Of a stretch of 64,000 nt of DNA, positions 63,004 through 64,000 are shown piece after piece (positions within the stretch are counted from its first letter, which is position 1; each line of letters opens with the position of its first letter). A model generated the notes under the pieces. That model was given only the letters and a program-made list of their open reading frames with translations. It was not told the DNA's origin and searched no databases. Source of the DNA: Calonectria ilicicola. Lineage: Eukaryota > Ascomycota > Sordariomycetes > Hypocreales > Nectriaceae. The stretch lies in the NCBI GenBank assembly GCA_020809705.1, contig CP085836.1, forward strand, positions 1,240,001-1,304,000, in the 5' to 3' direction. The translations under genes and the position numbers were made by a program.

Positions 63004-64000
63004 TACATGATAAGCGAGCGCCCCAGACAAGCGAGCGCCCCAAAAATCCCTCATACACAATACAAACCATTTGATCAAATACTTCTCAACAATTAACAAT
63101 GTCCCAATTAAACACTGAAGCTAAAACTCTCCTTTCCCTTCAGGCCCTTCAAAGGAACCCAAAATTAAGTCTACGAAAAGCAGAAGCAGTCTATGGAGTG
63201 AGTCGCCGGCGGCTGCGTCGTCGGCAAAAGGGAATTCAGTCTCGAAGTGATACCATTCCTAATTCACGAAAGCTATCTGATCTAGAAGAAGAGATTATTG
63301 TCAACTTTATCCTAGACCTAGATTTGCGAGGATTTCCTCCCCGGCTTCATAGTGTTGAAGAAATGGCTGATCGATTACTTGCTGATCGAAATGCATCACC
63401 TATTGGCAAGCGCTGGGCTTCAAACTTTGTCAAGCGCCACCCAGAGCTCAAAATGCGTTTCTTTCGTAAATATGACTATAAGAGGGCTAAATGCAAAGAT
63501 CCAAAGATTATTGGCGATTGGTTTCAGCTTGTATTGAATACAATCAGGAAGTATGGTATTCAATCAGATGATATGTACAACTTTAATGAGACTGGCTTTA
63601 TGATGGGTGTTATTGCAAGCGGAATGGTTGTAACAGGTGCAGAAAGGCGTTCAAATCCAAAATTGATCCAGCCTGGAAACCGGGAATGGATAACAGCAAT
63701 TCAAGCTATTAACACAAGAGGCTGGGCCATCCCGCCATTTCTCATCACTGCAGGCCAATATCATCTTGCCAATTGGTATCAAGAAAGCAACCTCCCGGAC
63801 GATTGGGCTATTGCAACCACCCAAAATGGCTGGACCGATAATAAAGCAGGTCTTGAGTGGCTGAAGCACTTTAATCACCATACAAGCAATCGATCAATTG
63901 GTCGCTATCGTCTTCTAATCCTTGACGGCCATGAAAGTCACCATTCGGTCCAGTTTGAGGAATATTGCAAGGACAACAAAATCATCACGCTTTGCATGCC
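63004..64000 (+). mobile_element. Pogo/Fot-type transposon, left end to window edge
   Basis: The left end is near ACGTACATGATAAGCGAGCG (about 63001-63020), followed by a second GCGAGCGCCCC at 63030-63040. The intact transposase begins 95 bp inside. The right end is outside the window. Related fragments lie at 23165-23345 and 26868-26893. Confidence 0.6.
63099..64000 (+). CDS. Pogo/Fot-type transposase, 3' end outside window
   Basis: Open from ATG 63099 to the window end, 300 codons with no stop. N-terminus: MSQLNTEAKTLLSLQALQRN and LSLRKAEAVYGVSRRRLRRR (first helix-turn-helix), then SDLEEEIIVNFILDLDLRGF, VEEMADRLLADR and GKRWASNFVKRHPELKMRFF, the CENP-B-type DNA-binding half. The catalytic domain follows with DDMYNFNETGFMMG: the position of the first catalytic residue reads N-E-T rather than D-E-T, as in several Fot-like families. 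PPFLITAGQYHLANWY and RYRLLILDGHESHHSVQFEE (second catalytic Asp) follow. The gene is uninterrupted within the window and is probably the youngest mobile element here. Confidence 0.85.
   Translation, partial: MSQLNTEAKTLLSLQALQRNPKLSLRKAEAVYGVSRRRLRRRQKGIQSRSDTIPNSRKLSDLEEEIIVNFILDLDLRGFPPRLHSVEEMADRLLADRNASPIGKRWASNFVKRHPELKMRFFRKYDYKRAKCKDPKIIGDWFQLVLNTIRKYGIQSDDMYNFNETGFMMGVIASGMVVTGAERRSNPKLIQPGNREWITAIQAINTRGWAIPPFLITAGQYHLANWYQESNLPDDWAIATTQNGWTDNKAGLEWLKHFNHHTSNRSIGRYRLLILDGHESHHSVQFEEYCKDNKIITLCM

Noticed and set aside
1..64000. CRISPR array, rRNA genes, telomeric repeats, biosynthetic gene cluster
   Set aside because: None seen; the organism is eukaryotic, tandem arrays are minisatellites, and no polyketide or peptide synthase motifs occur.

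Overview
The window reads as nuclear DNA of a filamentous ascomycete (Pezizomycotina). Genes are split by short introns (46-62 bp) with GTAAGT-type donors, CTAAC-like branch sites and AG acceptors. A HET-domain gene, fungal protein-kinase-like genes and a fungal CorA-like gene are present. Transposon copies show directional transitions that look like repeat-induced point mutation (RIP). I cannot name the genus. Gene density is low and relics are many, as in an accessory or subtelomere-like compartment.

Layout. 0-13 kb: a protein of unknown role, a restriction-endonuclease-fold protein (2030-3040), a conserved fungal gene broken by one extra G (3204-5087), a membrane protein (6379-7014), a Pif1-like helicase tail, one stop-containing relic and a small three-exon gene (11623-12461). 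14-24 kb: a truncated pogo/Fot1 transposon, the first member of a three-copy gene family (16038-17893), a decayed RecQ-type helicase like the telomere-linked helicases, a Tad-like LINE fragment and a transposase fragment. 24-31 kb: a CorA-like membrane protein and a 921-residue kinase plus pseudokinase protein. 30.7-40.1 kb: a nearly complete pogo relic, a Tc1 relic, and two piggyBac-type elements of identical length (2098 bp) in opposite orientation on either side of a kinase-Sel1-TPR gene. 40.7-46 kb: second family member (42066-43746) between inverted repeats, and a PD-(D/E)XK-like gene (44700-45833). 47.5-57.8 kb: HET protein, C2H2 protein, third and internally shortened family member (52914-54063), a frameshifted gene and an F-box-like gene. 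58-64 kb: a pogo relic, an ankyrin-like gene (60394-61709) between two fragments of a degraded PD-(D/E)XK paralogue, and a pogo/Fot-type transposase running off the end.

How it fits together. Several intact genes (HET, kinase-TPR, kinase-pseudokinase, CorA-like, ankyrin-like) belong to families common in fungal allorecognition and NLR-like repertoires. They sit in a bed of mobile elements. The least explained signal is the three-copy family at 16, 42 and 53 kb: all copies share a promoter block (two AGCCG half sites plus a TATA box), a 59-nt first exon, a long conserved first intron and a C-terminal coiled coil. One copy is intact, one has a single stop, and one has lost its middle domain in frame. 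Gene models were built by hand from splice signals and frame continuity; no search or alignment was run.
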